Source: Rubinisphaera italica
GTDB taxonomy: Bacteria > Planctomycetota > Planctomycetia > Planctomycetales > Planctomycetaceae
NCBI RefSeq assembly: GCF_007859715.1
Contig: NZ_SJPG01000001.1
Location: 5,870,527 to 5,934,526 of the forward strand
DNA length: 64,000 bases
Direction: 5' to 3'
The notes under the pieces are model-generated. The model worked only from the letters and a program-made list of their open reading frames with translations. It was not told where the DNA came from and ran no database searches. The translations under genes and the position numbers were made by a program. Shown here piece after piece: positions 9,051 to 20,554 of this stretch. Each line of letters begins with the position of its first letter. The first letter of the stretch is position 1.

Positions 9051-9947
9051 TTAGAGCCGGGTCTCTCCTAAAGCGATTAACTCTATCCAGCGATTCGGAA
9101 GTTCGGCGGGATCGACGGTGATCGCAATGAATAACAGCGTGCTGTGAACGGCTTTAGTAAACAGCGTTGGAGGGGCAGGGGCTTCGGGAAGGTCGGGAGC
9201 GGAGAGGGAGCCTTCGCTCCAGAAAATCGTTTGAGCAATCCAGCCCGCGGGCGTTTCCAAACCTGCAACATCGACCAGTTTTTCCGCTTCACGACGATTC
9301 TCTTCTGTCGGCTCACTTTGCCAGGCTTCTGCAACGGATTGAACTTCTGGATTGAGTGCAGGGAGTGATTGCTCATAAGTTTGATAGGCTTCCATTTCCC
9401 ACGCGACCGATTTCTGAGCTCCAATCAAAGCGGCAATCAAACGCACGGTATCTCCCCAGAATTCTTCCTGCTTGAGTTCGGCTATCACCTCAGAGGCCTC
9501 AAGTTCGGGATTATTAACATCCAGACTGGTTGAGATCTGCAGGTCGGCCAGTAAGATCGCCAGCGCGGGCGTTTCGACTTCGACATGCTCAGGTTCCGAC
9601 GATTCTTCCTGAATCGCTTCAACCGCTTTCTTTTGTGGAATCTTTTGAGCGGCATCGCGAACTTGAAAGTGAGAATTGCCAGCGACAATCAAATCGCCAT
9701 GTTTGAGCGGAGTTTGTCGAACCGGCTGGCCGTTGCAAAAAACGGTATATTCCGGACGAGCAGAATTCAGAGACCAACCACTGGAAGTGGAAAGGATCTG
9801 AAAATGGATTTCCTGCAGTTCCTCATCCCTGGAACAACTCATCTCGGCCCATGAAGATCGTCCAACTCGCAACTTCTGGCCGGATCTTATGAACGTTTGC
9901 AGCCCGAGATCCGGCCCTTCTACGACTTTAAGTACCAGCGTTTGCAT
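9051..9947 (-). CDS. FHA-domain protein next to the T6SS genes
   Basis: A 298-residue cytoplasmic protein. Residues about 3-95 form a forkhead-associated domain: the phosphothreonine-binding signature is seen as LRVGRSS, the following HFQI and the later NGQPV/LKHGD positions. FHA domains bind phosphothreonine peptides, and FHA proteins commonly sit in T6SS loci, where a Ser/Thr kinase controls assembly through them. The C-terminal half (about 130-298) is acidic and helical with an AWxMEAYQTYEQ-like stretch; I do not recognise it. The gene is transcribed away from tssA, with about 300 bp between them. No kinase or phosphatase gene adjoins, so the phosphorylation input, if any, is encoded elsewhere. 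Confidence 0.82.
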   Translation of the reverse strand: MQTLVLKVVEGPDLGLQTFIRSGQKLRVGRSSWAEMSCSRDEELQEIHFQILSTSSGWSLNSARPEYTVFCNGQPVRQTPLKHGDLIVAGNSHFQVRDAAQKIPQKKAVEAIQEESSEPEHVEVETPALAILLADLQISTSLDVNNPELEASEVIAELKQEEFWGDTVRLIAALIGAQKSVAWEMEAYQTYEQSLPALNPEVQSVAEAWQSEPTEENRREAEKLVDVAGLETPAGWIAQTIFWSEGSLSAPDLPEAPAPPTLFTKAVHSTLLFIAITVDPAELPNRWIELIALGETRL

Positions 9948-10253
9948 CAGGTTACTTTCTTTGCAGGACCTGTTATTGATCCTTTATTTCACAATTAAGG
10001 CGAATTATTCCATCGTCACGCTCCAGGAACTCTCTGGCCACTGGTCACTCAATACTGGCCACTAATCCCTACAGCAAGACCACAAACATCATCACTTTGC
10101 CGAGAACTCGATCTCCGGAGCTTCGTAATCAAGTCGACGTCGGCTTCTGTCGATAGGAAGAATACCTACATCCGCTATGAATCCCCTATGCTACCCTGTT
10201 TCGCAGGGTAAGCGTGCTCATATCGAGTTCAATTCACTGAAGAATGCAGCGCT
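9948..10253. other. Divergent intergenic region between FHA gene and tssA
   Basis: About 306 bp holding presumed promoters for both directions. It contains the tggccactggtcact/actggccact motif that recurs around 54599-54672 and 55058-55090. No gene is seen. Confidence 0.4.
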
Positions 10254-11378
10254 ATGTCGACCGAGCCGATTCTAGATTTGGAATTATTGAGCCGTCCGAT
10301 TTCGGAAGAGCTTCCTGCCGGAGTCGATTTGCGCGATGATACGTCGCCCAATTCGATTTATTATCGCATCAAGGATGCACGCTCACAAGCTCGGGCAGCA
10401 GAGCGTCAAATTGAGATGGGCGATAACGATGCGGTCGCAGACTGGCGACCGATTCTGCAAACCGTGCCCGAAGTCCTGGCTCAGTCGTCCAAAGACTTTG
10501 AAATGACCGCCTATCTGCTCGAAAGCCTTGTGCGAATCCACGGCTTTGCAGGAATGCGGGATGGATGTCGGCTCATCGAAGCGTATGTCAAAGAGTTCGG
10601 CGATGTGATATATCCGTTGCCAGATGAAGATGGGTTGGAAACGCGACTGGCTCCGCTGGTTGGTCTGAACGGTGAAGATGCGACCGGCACATTAATCATG
10701 CCCCTCAAAAATGTGCCGATCACAGGTGAGACTGGCGAGGGAGCTTATGGACTGGCTCAGTACACTCAGGCAATGGAACTGGAAAAAGTCGATCCGGGTG
10801 CACGTGATCGCCGTATTTCTCAGGGAGCCATTTCACTCGATACCTTTAATATGGCTCTCTCTGCCACACCCGCAGAAGAGTTCGGCGAAATTCACGACGA
10901 TCTTCAGGAAGCGATCACGGCTTTCAAGGAGATGACAGCCACTCTCGATGAAAAATACGGTCGAGACTCACCACCGTCATCCAGCATTCGACAAACGCTG
11001 GAAGAAATTCTGGAAACTCTGGAAAAAGTCGCCCGGGATAAACTGGCCACGCTCTCTACTGAAGAGGACCTGGAAGAAACCAGCGAGGAAGTTGCAGCCG
11101 AGGCAGGTGGAACTACACCTAAAGCTGCAGCAAGCGTGAATAGTGTCGATGGGATCCGTTCCCGAGAAGATGCGTTTCGAATCTTGCTGCAAGTCGCGGA
11201 ATATTTCCGCAAAGCCGAACCACACACGCCGATTTCCTATGGCATCCAACAAGTTGTCCGCTGGGGACGATTGCCATTGCCAGAGCTGATGAAAGAGTTG
11301 ATTCCGGATGAAAGTTCGATCCACCAGATGTTTCGTCTGGTTGGAATTCGCACGAGTGAGACTGAAGGCGAGGAATAG
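10254..11378 (+). CDS. tssA: Type VI secretion system protein TssA (ImpA N-terminal family)
   Basis: TssA caps the growing T6SS tube-sheath and links it to the baseplate. The 374-residue product has the ImpA N-terminal domain (about residues 5-140), recognised by the [15 protein letters not shown] start, the [13 protein letters not shown] helix and the [20 protein letters not shown] segment. The C-terminal region (about 300-370: [21 protein letters not shown], then [14 protein letters not shown]) fits the short TssA class that ends with a compact helical domain. An acidic linker (about 240-300) separates the two. It is the first gene of the rightward T6SS cluster and is followed by a 420-bp gap. 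Confidence 0.92.
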   Translation: MSTEPILDLELLSRPISEELPAGVDLRDDTSPNSIYYRIKDARSQARAAERQIEMGDNDAVADWRPILQTVPEVLAQSSKDFEMTAYLLESLVRIHGFAGMRDGCRLIEAYVKEFGDVIYPLPDEDGLETRLAPLVGLNGEDATGTLIMPLKNVPITGETGEGAYGLAQYTQAMELEKVDPGARDRRISQGAISLDTFNMALSATPAEEFGEIHDDLQEAITAFKEMTATLDEKYGRDSPPSSSIRQTLEEILETLEKVARDKLATLSTEEDLEETSEEVAAEAGGTTPKAAASVNSVDGIRSREDAFRILLQVAEYFRKAEPHTPISYGIQQVVRWGRLPLPELMKELIPDESSIHQMFRLVGIRTSETEGEE

Positions 11379-11801
11379 TTTCATCATCGAATTATAACAA
11401 CAGGGTGGCACGTCCCAGAACGCAGTGATGGGCGTGGTGAACCCAGAAGCACACGTCCATTGCTTCGCTCAGAGCGTGCCACACAATGATCTCTTCAACG
11501 ATGAATTTCTGATGAAAACCCGCCGAACGGGATTCAACAATCTCCCCTCCATTTTCAAAAACTCTGCAGGTCCACATTGGCGGACCCGATTTCTTGAGCT
11601 AGACTGTCAGAGACGGCTGGAACAGGCAGTCAATCAAAGTCAAGGCTTAAATTCATTCTTCGCATTTTTTCTTGGCGAGTGAATTTTTAATTCAGTATGA
11701 TCTAACCGAAACGATTTTTCAGAATCGTGAGGCGAATCAATCAATTTTTCCGGAATCGTTTTCGAGCGGTTCTTCTTTAGACAAATCTGCTGGGAGGCAT
11801 T
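11379..11801. other. Gene-free gap between tssA and tssB
   Basis: About 420 bp with one REP-like palindrome (11405-11482). The rest, including an A/T-rich stretch just before tssB, likely holds a promoter for tssB-tssC, since a gap this long is unusual inside one transcript. Confidence 0.45.
11405..11482. repeat. REP-like palindrome between tssA and tssB
   Basis: Ends are the inverted pair gtggcacg...cgtgccac; inside are gatgggcgtgg-type segments shared with the repeats at 3479-3506 and 34326-34353. Confidence 0.6.
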
Positions 11802-12305
11802 ATGGCGAGCGTGCATGATAAGCTTGGCCGGGTTCGCAAACCTCGGGTTCACATTACTTACGAAGTTGAAACTGGCGGAGCACAGGTTCAAAAAGAATTG
11901 CCATTCGTCATGGGAGTCGTTGGCGACTTCTCCGGCGACCCGACCGAACCTCTCAAGCCGCTGCGTGATCGCAAGTTCGTGCAGATTGATCGAGACAACT
12001 TCGACGACGTGATGGGCCGGATGAAACCGGGCCTGGAAATGAAAGTCGAAAACACACTGGCAGGTGATGGCAGCGAAATGGCCGTCAATCTGGCTTTCAA
12101 ATCGATGGACGATTTCGAGCCAGGCAAAGTGGCCCGTCAAATCGAACCTCTGAGCAAGCTGCTCGATACACGAGATAAATTACGGGACCTGCTGACCAAA
12201 GTCGACCGTTCTGAAGACCTCGAGAATCTGCTCGAGAAAGTTCTTCAAAATCAGGACGACCTGAAAGCGATGTCAAAAGACCTGGGCCTTGAGGATACAG
12301 AATAG
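11802..12305 (+). CDS. tssB: T6SS contractile sheath small subunit TssB (VipA)
   Basis: A 167-residue protein that pairs with TssC to form the contractile sheath. The family start is clear ([22 protein letters not shown]), followed by [13 protein letters not shown] and the [21 protein letters not shown] segment; the C-terminal helix contains the region that TagJ or ClpV proteins contact in other systems. Length is standard. The ATG at 11802 follows a GGGAGG site. tssC begins about 120 bp downstream, and both are likely co-transcribed. Confidence 0.96.
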   Translation: MASVHDKLGRVRKPRVHITYEVETGGAQVQKELPFVMGVVGDFSGDPTEPLKPLRDRKFVQIDRDNFDDVMGRMKPGLEMKVENTLAGDGSEMAVNLAFKSMDDFEPGKVARQIEPLSKLLDTRDKLRDLLTKVDRSEDLENLLEKVLQNQDDLKAMSKDLGLEDTE

Positions 12306-12425
12306 TTCAGCGTAACTGCTTAACGAACGGTAAAAAATGTTGTCCAGCACGACAGCGGAGTGCGTGACAGTGATTTGTGCACCAAAATAAAGCCCGCAAC
12401 GGGCACCAGAATGGAGATGCTGAAT

Positions 12426-13922
<1,497 letters not shown>

Positions 13923-13942
13923 TTGGTGTTATTAAACTTAAG

Positions 13943-13991
13943 ATGGTTCCAGAGAATTCTTTATGAAGTCTCTGGAACCATTCTTGTTTTG
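13943..13991 (+). terminator. Rho-independent terminator between tssC and the second tssC-like gene
   Basis: 13-bp perfect stem (atggttccagaga at 13943-13955, complement 13969-13981) with a T-rich tail (ttcttgtttt). It implies that tssB-tssC form one transcription unit and that downstream genes need read-through or their own promoter. Confidence 0.88.
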
Positions 13992-14051
13992 AGATGGGAT
14001 TTTTTTATTCCATCCTCTAAAATCGCATGAGTCAGGTTGTCCCTGGCTCAA

Positions 14052-15668
14052 ATGATAGAACCTTCATTAGACGACATGGATTGTCGTGAACAGGTGGGCC
14101 TGATGCGAGCAGAGACTTCGAATGAGTCCGAACGGAGCGACTTATTTCTGGAAGAGACTGCCACCGCTGCCGAACCAGCTTCTCACTCTCTGTTCGATTT
14201 AATCTCCACTAATCCCCAAACCGCTGAGCCGGATGAATTTCTGGATCGCTGGCTCAATGAAAAAGATCCGATCAAGGCGCTGGCTGCCTGGACTGATCGT
14301 TCTGCAGGTCGCTCGCTTCCAAACTCTGCCAAGCAGGCACTCAGGCGAATCAATCGCGAGATTGGTCAAATCGATCAATTGCTGAATCGTCAACTCAATG
14401 AAGTGATACACCATCCTCGTTTTCAAAAACTCGAAGCCAGCTGGCGAGGAGTCAGGCACCTGATTGACTGTGCTGATCCTGATGCCAATTGCAAAATCCG
14501 TCTGCTCTCCCTCTCCTGGGGAGCGCTGGTTCGCGATTTGGATCGAGCAATTGAGTTCGATCAGAGTCAGTTATTCAAGAAAATCTATAGCGAAGAATTC
14601 GGCACCTCCGGTGGAGAGCCATACTCGGCTATTCTGGGCGATTACGAAATTCACCTGCGACCCGACAAAAATCACAAAACCGATGACGTCAATGCTCTCA
14701 AATCTCTCACACAAGTGATGGCGGCTGCCTTTGCACCGTTTATTGCTTCTGCTCATCCGTCACTGTTCGGGCTCGATTCCTTTCAGGAACTCGAACGTCC
14801 CAGCGATTTGACAAAACTGTTTAATCAACCGGAATATGTCACTTGGAATTCGTTGAGGGATCTGCCCGATTCCCGATTTCTGGCATTGGCTCTGCCCCGT
14901 ATTTTAATGCGTAAACCTTATGAGGGACGTGGCAAAGAAGTGGCTCACTTCCCGTTTCAGGAAACGACCGATTCAGCCGATGAAGCCGACTATCTCTGGG
15001 GGAATGCCGCCTATGCACTGGGCGGCGTGATGATTCGCTCATTTTGTCAGAACGGCTGGTTGGCCGATATTCGTGGAGTGAGACAGGATCGGGATGAAGG
15101 AGGACTGGTGACCGGATTGCCGGAGATTTCCTGGAAGACGGATCGCGAAGGGATCGCTGTCAAACCTCCAGTGGATGTTGTCATCCCGGAATCGATGGAA
15201 GCCGAGTTCAGTAATCTCGGATTTACGGCTCTCTGCCCTTGCAACATCACCCGACTGCCCGCTATTCATTCGACGCCTTCATTACAGAAACCGCAGCAGT
15301 TCGATAGCGACAGTGCGAATACCAGTGCGCGACTTTCCTCGATGATGCACTATATGCTGTGCGTTTCGCGAATCGCTCATTATGTCAAAGTGCTAGGACG
15401 CGAGAAAATCGGTTCCTATACGGAAGCATCTGACTGCGAAGAATATTTGAACGACTGGCTTCGCCGATATGTCACTCAGGACGATGATGCCGAAGCGGAA
15501 ATTAAAGCCAAGTATCCTTTACGGGAAGCCGAGGCAACCATTCGAGAAAAGCCGGGCGAGCCAGGGAACTATTATTGTACGATCCACCTTCAGCCACATT
15601 ACCAAATGGACGATATGGTCTCTGCGGTGAAGCTGACGACAGAAATCAGTTCGACGAGCAGTCGATAA
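14052..15668 (+). CDS. Second TssC-like T6SS sheath protein
   Basis: A 538-residue paralogue of the preceding TssC. It keeps [35 protein letters not shown] and GGEPYSAILGDYEI and the same C-terminal layout (LREAEATIREKPGEPGNY), but has a different acidic N-terminal extension of about 60 residues and a short insert after GDYEI. The ATG at 14052 is chosen; TTG 14037 and ATG 14103 (with a purine-rich site) are alternatives. Some T6SS loci have two tssC copies; the second may form a sheath cap, a baseplate-proximal ring or an alternative sheath. There is no second tssB in the window. Confidence 0.9.
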   Translation: MIEPSLDDMDCREQVGLMRAETSNESERSDLFLEETATAAEPASHSLFDLISTNPQTAEPDEFLDRWLNEKDPIKALAAWTDRSAGRSLPNSAKQALRRINREIGQIDQLLNRQLNEVIHHPRFQKLEASWRGVRHLIDCADPDANCKIRLLSLSWGALVRDLDRAIEFDQSQLFKKIYSEEFGTSGGEPYSAILGDYEIHLRPDKNHKTDDVNALKSLTQVMAAAFAPFIASAHPSLFGLDSFQELERPSDLTKLFNQPEYVTWNSLRDLPDSRFLALALPRILMRKPYEGRGKEVAHFPFQETTDSADEADYLWGNAAYALGGVMIRSFCQNGWLADIRGVRQDRDEGGLVTGLPEISWKTDREGIAVKPPVDVVIPESMEAEFSNLGFTALCPCNITRLPAIHSTPSLQKPQQFDSDSANTSARLSSMMHYMLCVSRIAHYVKVLGREKIGSYTEASDCEEYLNDWLRRYVTQDDDAEAEIKAKYPLREAEATIREKPGEPGNYYCTIHLQPHYQMDDMVSAVKLTTEISSTSSR

Positions 15669-15727
15669 TGTCACATCAAATGTTAATCACGTCAGGCTCA
15701 GTCTGATCTACGACAAAAGGAACATCC

Positions 15728-16528
15728 GTGAAACCGATTGAACATTTTGAAGCGGGCGAATTACAGCAGGCTGTCGCGACGGCACTCGAATCAGTGAAGT
15801 CTGCTCCGACCGATCTGGAAAAGCGGATGATTCTCTGTCAGATGCTTTCGTTTGCTGGAGATTTTGAGCGAGCAGATAAACAACTCGATCTGCTGGCGAC
15901 GCAATCTCCCGATGTCGCGATCTCACTGGCTGAGTTTCGACAGTTGATTCGAGCCGAGCAGGCCCGACGTGATTTCTACACCAATGGCCGCCTCCCCGAA
16001 TTTCTGGGGGAGCCGACCGAAAGTCAGAAGCTGCAACTTAAAGCCAGTATCGCTCTGCGTGAAGGGAATGCCGCTGAAGCGGGGAAATTGCTCAATGAAG
16101 CTCTGGAGATCAGTCCTGAGATTCAAGGAACCTGCAACGGAGAAGCCTTCACAGGCTTTCGCGACCTCGACGACTTACTCGGCACGACCATTGAACTGCT
16201 CACCAACAACGGAAAGTATTACTGGGTGCCTGCCGAACGGATCCGTGAATTATCATTCGCGCCCGCCGAAGCTTATCATCATCTTCTGTGGCGACGTGCG
16301 GAAATTCGCGTGGAAGATGGACCGGAAGGGGTTGTCTATCTGCCGGCGATCTACGCCAATCCAGGCTTGGATGATGACGACAAAATGAAGCTGGGGCGCA
16401 TGACAGACTGGCACGAAGTTCCCGAGGGGCCGATTCTGGGAATTGGCCAAAAAACCTGGCTGGTCGGCGAGAATGATCTACCAATCATGACGATAGAGAC
16501 GTTTTCGGTTTCGACCGAGAGAGAGTAA
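15728..16528 (+). CDS. tagJ: T6SS accessory protein TagJ (ImpE family)
   Basis: A 266-residue cytoplasmic protein of the ImpE/TagJ family. It starts at a GTG preceded by AAAAGG. The N-terminal half is helical and TPR-like (EHFEAGELQQAVATALESVKSAPTD, then FAGDFERADKQLDLLA), the C-terminal half is the conserved ImpE part with FTGFRDLDDLLGTTIE and YYWVPAERIRELSFAPAE. In Pseudomonas the homologue binds the TssB N-terminal helix and is thought to modulate ClpV-driven sheath disassembly. Its place between the sheath and baseplate genes is usual for systems that carry it. Confidence 0.92.
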   Translation: MKPIEHFEAGELQQAVATALESVKSAPTDLEKRMILCQMLSFAGDFERADKQLDLLATQSPDVAISLAEFRQLIRAEQARRDFYTNGRLPEFLGEPTESQKLQLKASIALREGNAAEAGKLLNEALEISPEIQGTCNGEAFTGFRDLDDLLGTTIELLTNNGKYYWVPAERIRELSFAPAEAYHHLLWRRAEIRVEDGPEGVVYLPAIYANPGLDDDDKMKLGRMTDWHEVPEGPILGIGQKTWLVGENDLPIMTIETFSVSTERE

Positions 16529-16617
16529 CTTAATTCGAAAATAGTCCCCTCGCCCCCCGGGAGAGGGTAAGGGTGAGGGCAAGTCAGTGTTATTTGGAAT
16601 GAAGAAGTCGAAGGCAT

Positions 16618-16659
16618 CCCCTCATCCGGCCTTCGGCCACCTTCTCACCAAGGAGAAGG
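16618..16659. repeat. REP-like element (cccctcatccggccttcggccaccttctc type)
   Basis: The same motif appears on the opposite strand at 26668-26709. Both lie in intergenic spaces after a gene. A related fragment with ccctcgccccccgggagagggt lies just upstream, at about 16546-16570. Confidence 0.6.
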
Positions 16660-16719
16660 AAAGTAAGCAGGCTCGTCCAAATTTGCAATTATTAAGTAAA
16701 TAAGAAAAGTCTCAGTATC

Positions 16720-17196
16720 GTGGATGTCAAAAAACCGGTCATTTCATCAATTCTCGATCGTCTCATTGACGATCGACCCGATCAAAAAGTTGAGACAACG
16801 CGTTACGTTCCTCAGCTTCGCGATCTGCGGCAATCGGTGAGGCGGGATCTGGAAAATCTGCTCAATTCGAGAATCAGCGCAGCAACGATTCCTCCGCATT
16901 TTACGGAACTTCAGCAATCTGTTGTCGGCTATGGGATTCCCGATATCAGTGGAGCTGACTTGAGTACCGAACGCAAACGTCGAGAATTTTTGAGATCCGT
17001 ACAGGACGCAATTCAACGATTTGAACCACGTTTCAAATCGGTCCGCGTACAACTATTAGCATCGGATGAATATGTCGACAGAACACTACGATTTCGCATT
17101 GATGCCGTGATGTATGCCGATCCCCTGCCGGAATCGATTGTCTTCGATTCCTCCTTCGAACCGAAGTCTGGTCAGTTCAAGGTGAAAGGGGTTTGA
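16720..17196 (+). CDS. tssE: T6SS baseplate protein TssE (gp25-like)
   Basis: A 158-residue protein related to phage T4 gp25, a baseplate wedge component that nucleates sheath polymerisation. It begins at a GTG (16720). The family pattern is seen as SILDRLIDDRP, then the central RQSVRRDLENLLNSR (the conserved RDLExLLNxR motif, about residues 40-54), and PHFTELQQSVVGYGIPDISG (about 60-79). The end is a beta-rich gp25 core. Normal length. It is followed by a 360-bp gap before tssF. Confidence 0.94.
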   Translation: MDVKKPVISSILDRLIDDRPDQKVETTRYVPQLRDLRQSVRRDLENLLNSRISAATIPPHFTELQQSVVGYGIPDISGADLSTERKRREFLRSVQDAIQRFEPRFKSVRVQLLASDEYVDRTLRFRIDAVMYADPLPESIVFDSSFEPKSGQFKVKGV

Positions 17197-17557
17197 CATG
17201 GGATGCACCGCCAAGACGCCAGGGTTGAGAGCGTTTTCCGTGGTATTTCAGGCCGATTAAAACTTCGATGATTTTTTAATAACCACTAACTCACAAAGGT
17301 ACGATGAGAGTTTTGGTGTGCGATGTCAGTTAACTGAAAATTCTTGAAAACTTTAATGAATGCGATTGGTTTTTAATTTGACGCTCAATCTCTCCAAAAC
17401 TCTTTGTGTCTTCGTGCCTTTGTGATTTAATAAGTTTCTTTTGTCAAACCAGCAAACTTACTCCATCAATCTCTCTAATTATCTTGGCGTCTTGGCGTCT
17501 TGGCGGTTCATAATTTTTCATTCTTAATTTTTTATTAGTAGCTCACGGTGATTTTGT
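17197..17557. other. Gap between tssE and tssF with two inverted low-complexity motifs
   Basis: About 360 bp without a gene. It is bounded by an inverted pair (accgccaagacgcca near 17208 and tggcgtcttggcggt near 17487), with ctttgtgtcttcgtgcctttgtg between them. These widespread intergenic motifs resemble the accacagagacacagag pair at 57973-58089. Confidence 0.55.
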
Positions 17558-19399
17558 ATGCAGGATGATTTACTGCGGTGGTATAACAACGAGCTCGGTT
17601 TTCTCCGACGGATGGGGGAAGAGTTTGCGCGGGAGCATCCGAAGATTGCGAGCCGGTTGAAACTCGGACCGGAGTCGAGTCAGGATCCGCATGTTGAGCG
17701 ATTGATTGAAGCGGTTGCATTTCTAAATGCCCGCACGCGTCAGAAAATCGATGATGATTTCCCCGAGCTTTCCAATGCCATTCTCGAAGTCTTGCAGCCT
17801 CAATTCCTGGCTCCGATTCCTTCGATGATGATCACTCAGTTCAAGATTGGTGAAAGCGAAGCCAACTCCGTCAGTGGCTACACGATCGAACATGACACCA
17901 GCATTGAAACGGAATCCATTCAAGGCGAACCCTGTCGATTCCGGACCAGCAATGCCGTCACCATCTGGCCGGTTCAGGTGCAAGGAGGGAGTTGTCACAG
18001 CAGGCCCTTCAAAGCGCCGATGACGAAAAACTCGAAGGAAGCCGCGGGGGTCATTCATTTGACACTCAAAACGCGATCACCCGAATTTTCGATCAATCAG
18101 ATCGAATGGGAGTCACTCCGTTTCTACTTGAGTGGACTTCCTCAGATTACTTATCCTCTCTATGAAACTCTCTGCAATAACGTGACAGAAGTCGCGTTCG
18201 CTCGTTCTGTTCAGGATGAGAATCCGCTGGTGTTTTCGCCCGAAATTATCCGGCAAGTTGGTTTTGAATCCGAGGATATTTTGTTGCCCGGCTCCGAACG
18301 GACGGCTTGGGAACATCGCCTGCTAACGGAGTTCTTTGTCTTCCCCGAAAAGTTTCTATTCTTCGATCTTGAAAAGCTCGACTTACTCAGAGGATCCGAT
18401 TTTACTGAAGAATTTCATATCTTTTTTTATCTGAATGAGACTTTAGCCGAGTTGGAAAACGATGTGACGGCCTCCACGTTCCAACTGGGATGTACGCCGA
18501 CGATCAATCTGTTTAAACAACGAGCCGACCCCATTTATCTGACACAAACCGAATTTGAATATCCGGTTTGTGGAGATGTCCGTCGTCCAGATGCTGTGGA
18601 AATTTACTCGATTGATGAAGTGACTGCTCAGGATAGCAACGGCGATGAGTTTGATTTTCAGCCGTTCTATTCAGTCGATCACCTGCATGAAGGCACGGGC
18701 GATCAAAATGGATTCTGGCATTCGATTCGCCGCGATAGCAAATTCAGCGAGACGGATGCTCAAAGTGGCTCCGAAGTTTTCATTTCTTTTGTGGATTTAT
18801 CATTTACCACGATTCAACGGGATGACTGGATTGTGAATCTGGAGACGACTTGTCTGAATCGGAATCTACCCGAAAAGCTTCCTTACGGGAGAGGTCAACC
18901 GAAGTTGTACTTCTCGGAAGAAGCTGGGGCGGTCAGTGACGTACTGGCTCTTTCTGCACCGACAGCGACCGTACGGCCTCCGATGTTAAATCATGCTCGC
19001 TGGAAACTGATTTCGAACTTGAGTCTCGATCATCTCTCCCTCGTCGGAGATGATCAAGCGGCGAAAGCGTTGCGTGAGATTCTGGCAATCTATGATTTTG
19101 AAGAGTCGAGTGCCTCCCGAAATATGATTCAGGCGATCAAGTCGGTGACTTCCCGGCGTGTGACTCGCCGCATTCACGAGAGCAACTACAGTGGAGTGAG
19201 CCGGGGAATTGAAGTGACGGTGACGTTCGACAGTCAGGTCGATGAGCCGAAACTGTTTTTGCTGGCTTGTGTGATTGAGCGATTTCTCGGACAAGCCTGC
19301 ACGCTCAATTCTTTTTCTCAATTGATTGTGCAGTCCGACAATGAAGATGTGATCTGGAAGAAATGGGCCCCCAGAACAGGAAGTCGCATCCTCTTATGA
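17558..19399 (+). CDS. tssF: T6SS baseplate protein TssF
   Basis: A 613-residue baseplate wedge protein (ImpG/VasA family). The N-terminus DDLLRWYNNELGFLRRMGEEFAREHPKIASRL is the hallmark of the family, followed by DPHVERLIEAVAFLNARTRQKIDDDFPELSNAILEVL and PSMMITQF. The C-terminus has the RGIEVTVTFD and VIERFLGQACTLNSFSQL motifs typical of TssF. In assembled systems two TssF pair with one TssG per wedge. The length agrees with the family. Stop overlaps the start of tssG by four bases (ATGA), which suggests translational coupling. Confidence 0.96.
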   Translation: MQDDLLRWYNNELGFLRRMGEEFAREHPKIASRLKLGPESSQDPHVERLIEAVAFLNARTRQKIDDDFPELSNAILEVLQPQFLAPIPSMMITQFKIGESEANSVSGYTIEHDTSIETESIQGEPCRFRTSNAVTIWPVQVQGGSCHSRPFKAPMTKNSKEAAGVIHLTLKTRSPEFSINQIEWESLRFYLSGLPQITYPLYETLCNNVTEVAFARSVQDENPLVFSPEIIRQVGFESEDILLPGSERTAWEHRLLTEFFVFPEKFLFFDLEKLDLLRGSDFTEEFHIFFYLNETLAELENDVTASTFQLGCTPTINLFKQRADPIYLTQTEFEYPVCGDVRRPDAVEIYSIDEVTAQDSNGDEFDFQPFYSVDHLHEGTGDQNGFWHSIRRDSKFSETDAQSGSEVFISFVDLSFTTIQRDDWIVNLETTCLNRNLPEKLPYGRGQPKLYFSEEAGAVSDVLALSAPTATVRPPMLNHARWKLISNLSLDHLSLVGDDQAAKALREILAIYDFEESSASRNMIQAIKSVTSRRVTRRIHESNYSGVSRGIEVTVTFDSQVDEPKLFLLACVIERFLGQACTLNSFSQLIVQSDNEDVIWKKWAPRTGSRILL

Positions 19400-20463
19400 T
19401 TCGCCGTCTTATCAAAATGACTCGAAAGTTTCGTTTGCTTCAGGCGATCCGTCTGGTGGAAATGCAGACGATTCGTGCACAAATAGGTCGTGGTCGACTT
19501 CAACAGATTGGTTCAAATTCGAGTCCAGATCAGGAACCGATCCGCCTCGGCTCGGTTGCCAAAGCTCGTTTCGCCGGCAGCGAAGTCGAGGAGATTTCTG
19601 AAGAACCCGCTGGTAGTCAACCCGGATTTTCAAATCAATTGATACGTCTGCAGACATCGGTCATGGGACTGACGGGGCCAACCGGCGTATTGCCATTGCA
19701 CTATACATCGCTGCTGTTGCAACGCCAAAAGTTGCACGACAATGCGATGACCGACTTTTACGATATTTTCAATCACCGTTCGCTTTCGATTTTTTATCGC
19801 GCCTGGGCCAAACAGCAAATTCCGGTCTCCTATGAAACGAGCCGATTGATTGGGGATCGCCCGGATCGAATCACTGCGCTGTTGAACAGTCTGGTCGGTC
19901 AGGGATTTTCGGAACTCCAGAAACGAACTCCTGTTCCAGACCAAACGCTTTTGATGTTCGCCTCACTGTTTTCTTCGAGAAGACGAACAGCTTCTGGTCT
20001 GGAAAATATTTTGTGGATCTGCATGAAGATTCCTGTCGAGGTCGAGCAGTTCCAGCCTCAATGGTTAAATCTGGAACTGGAGGAGCGGACCAGGCTCGGC
20101 AGTCGGGACCAGGAAGTGATCGCGAACAATCAACTGGGGCGATCAGCGATATGTGGTGAGCGTGTCTTCGATTTGCAAAGTCGATTTCGCATTGTTTTGA
20201 CGACAGCTTCCTATTTAGAATTTGCGAGCTTCCTTCCTGATCAGAAAAAACTGAAGGTCATTCAGGAATTGACCCGACGTTATGTCGGAATGGAGTACGA
20301 TTTTGACGTTCAGGTAAAACTTTCAGGAAAAGATGTCCCGGCATGTCAATTGAGCCGAGAACAGAAAATACCCGCCCGACTTGGTCGCAACAGTTGGTTG
20401 CGAAGTCGTTCGATGACGGGAACCACTGGAGATGCTGTTTTTAATATCGCCGATTCTGCCTGA
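19396..20463 (+). CDS. tssG: T6SS baseplate protein TssG
   Basis: A 355-residue baseplate protein (ImpH/VasB family). The ATG at 19396 overlaps the tssF stop as ATGA; an in-frame ATG at 19363 would overlap tssF by more and is less likely. The family shows in FRLLQAIRLVE near the start, the GLTGPTGVLPLHYTSLLLQR segment (about residues 93-112) and DFYDIFNHRSLSIFYRAWAK (about 118-137), then GERVFDLQSRFRI and LRRYVG/ELTRRYVGMEYDFDV. It would form the wedge with TssF and TssE. TssK, which normally joins the wedge, is not encoded in this window. Confidence 0.95.
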   Translation: MIRRLIKMTRKFRLLQAIRLVEMQTIRAQIGRGRLQQIGSNSSPDQEPIRLGSVAKARFAGSEVEEISEEPAGSQPGFSNQLIRLQTSVMGLTGPTGVLPLHYTSLLLQRQKLHDNAMTDFYDIFNHRSLSIFYRAWAKQQIPVSYETSRLIGDRPDRITALLNSLVGQGFSELQKRTPVPDQTLLMFASLFSSRRRTASGLENILWICMKIPVEVEQFQPQWLNLELEERTRLGSRDQEVIANNQLGRSAICGERVFDLQSRFRIVLTTASYLEFASFLPDQKKLKVIQELTRRYVGMEYDFDVQVKLSGKDVPACQLSREQKIPARLGRNSWLRSRSMTGTTGDAVFNIADSA

Positions 20464-20554
20464 GAATCAATTGCTCTCCTGCAGAGAATGTCCTACAAAT
20501 CATTTAATAAACCTCAGTGAATAACACGTTCCAATTGGATGGGAAAACAACTCG

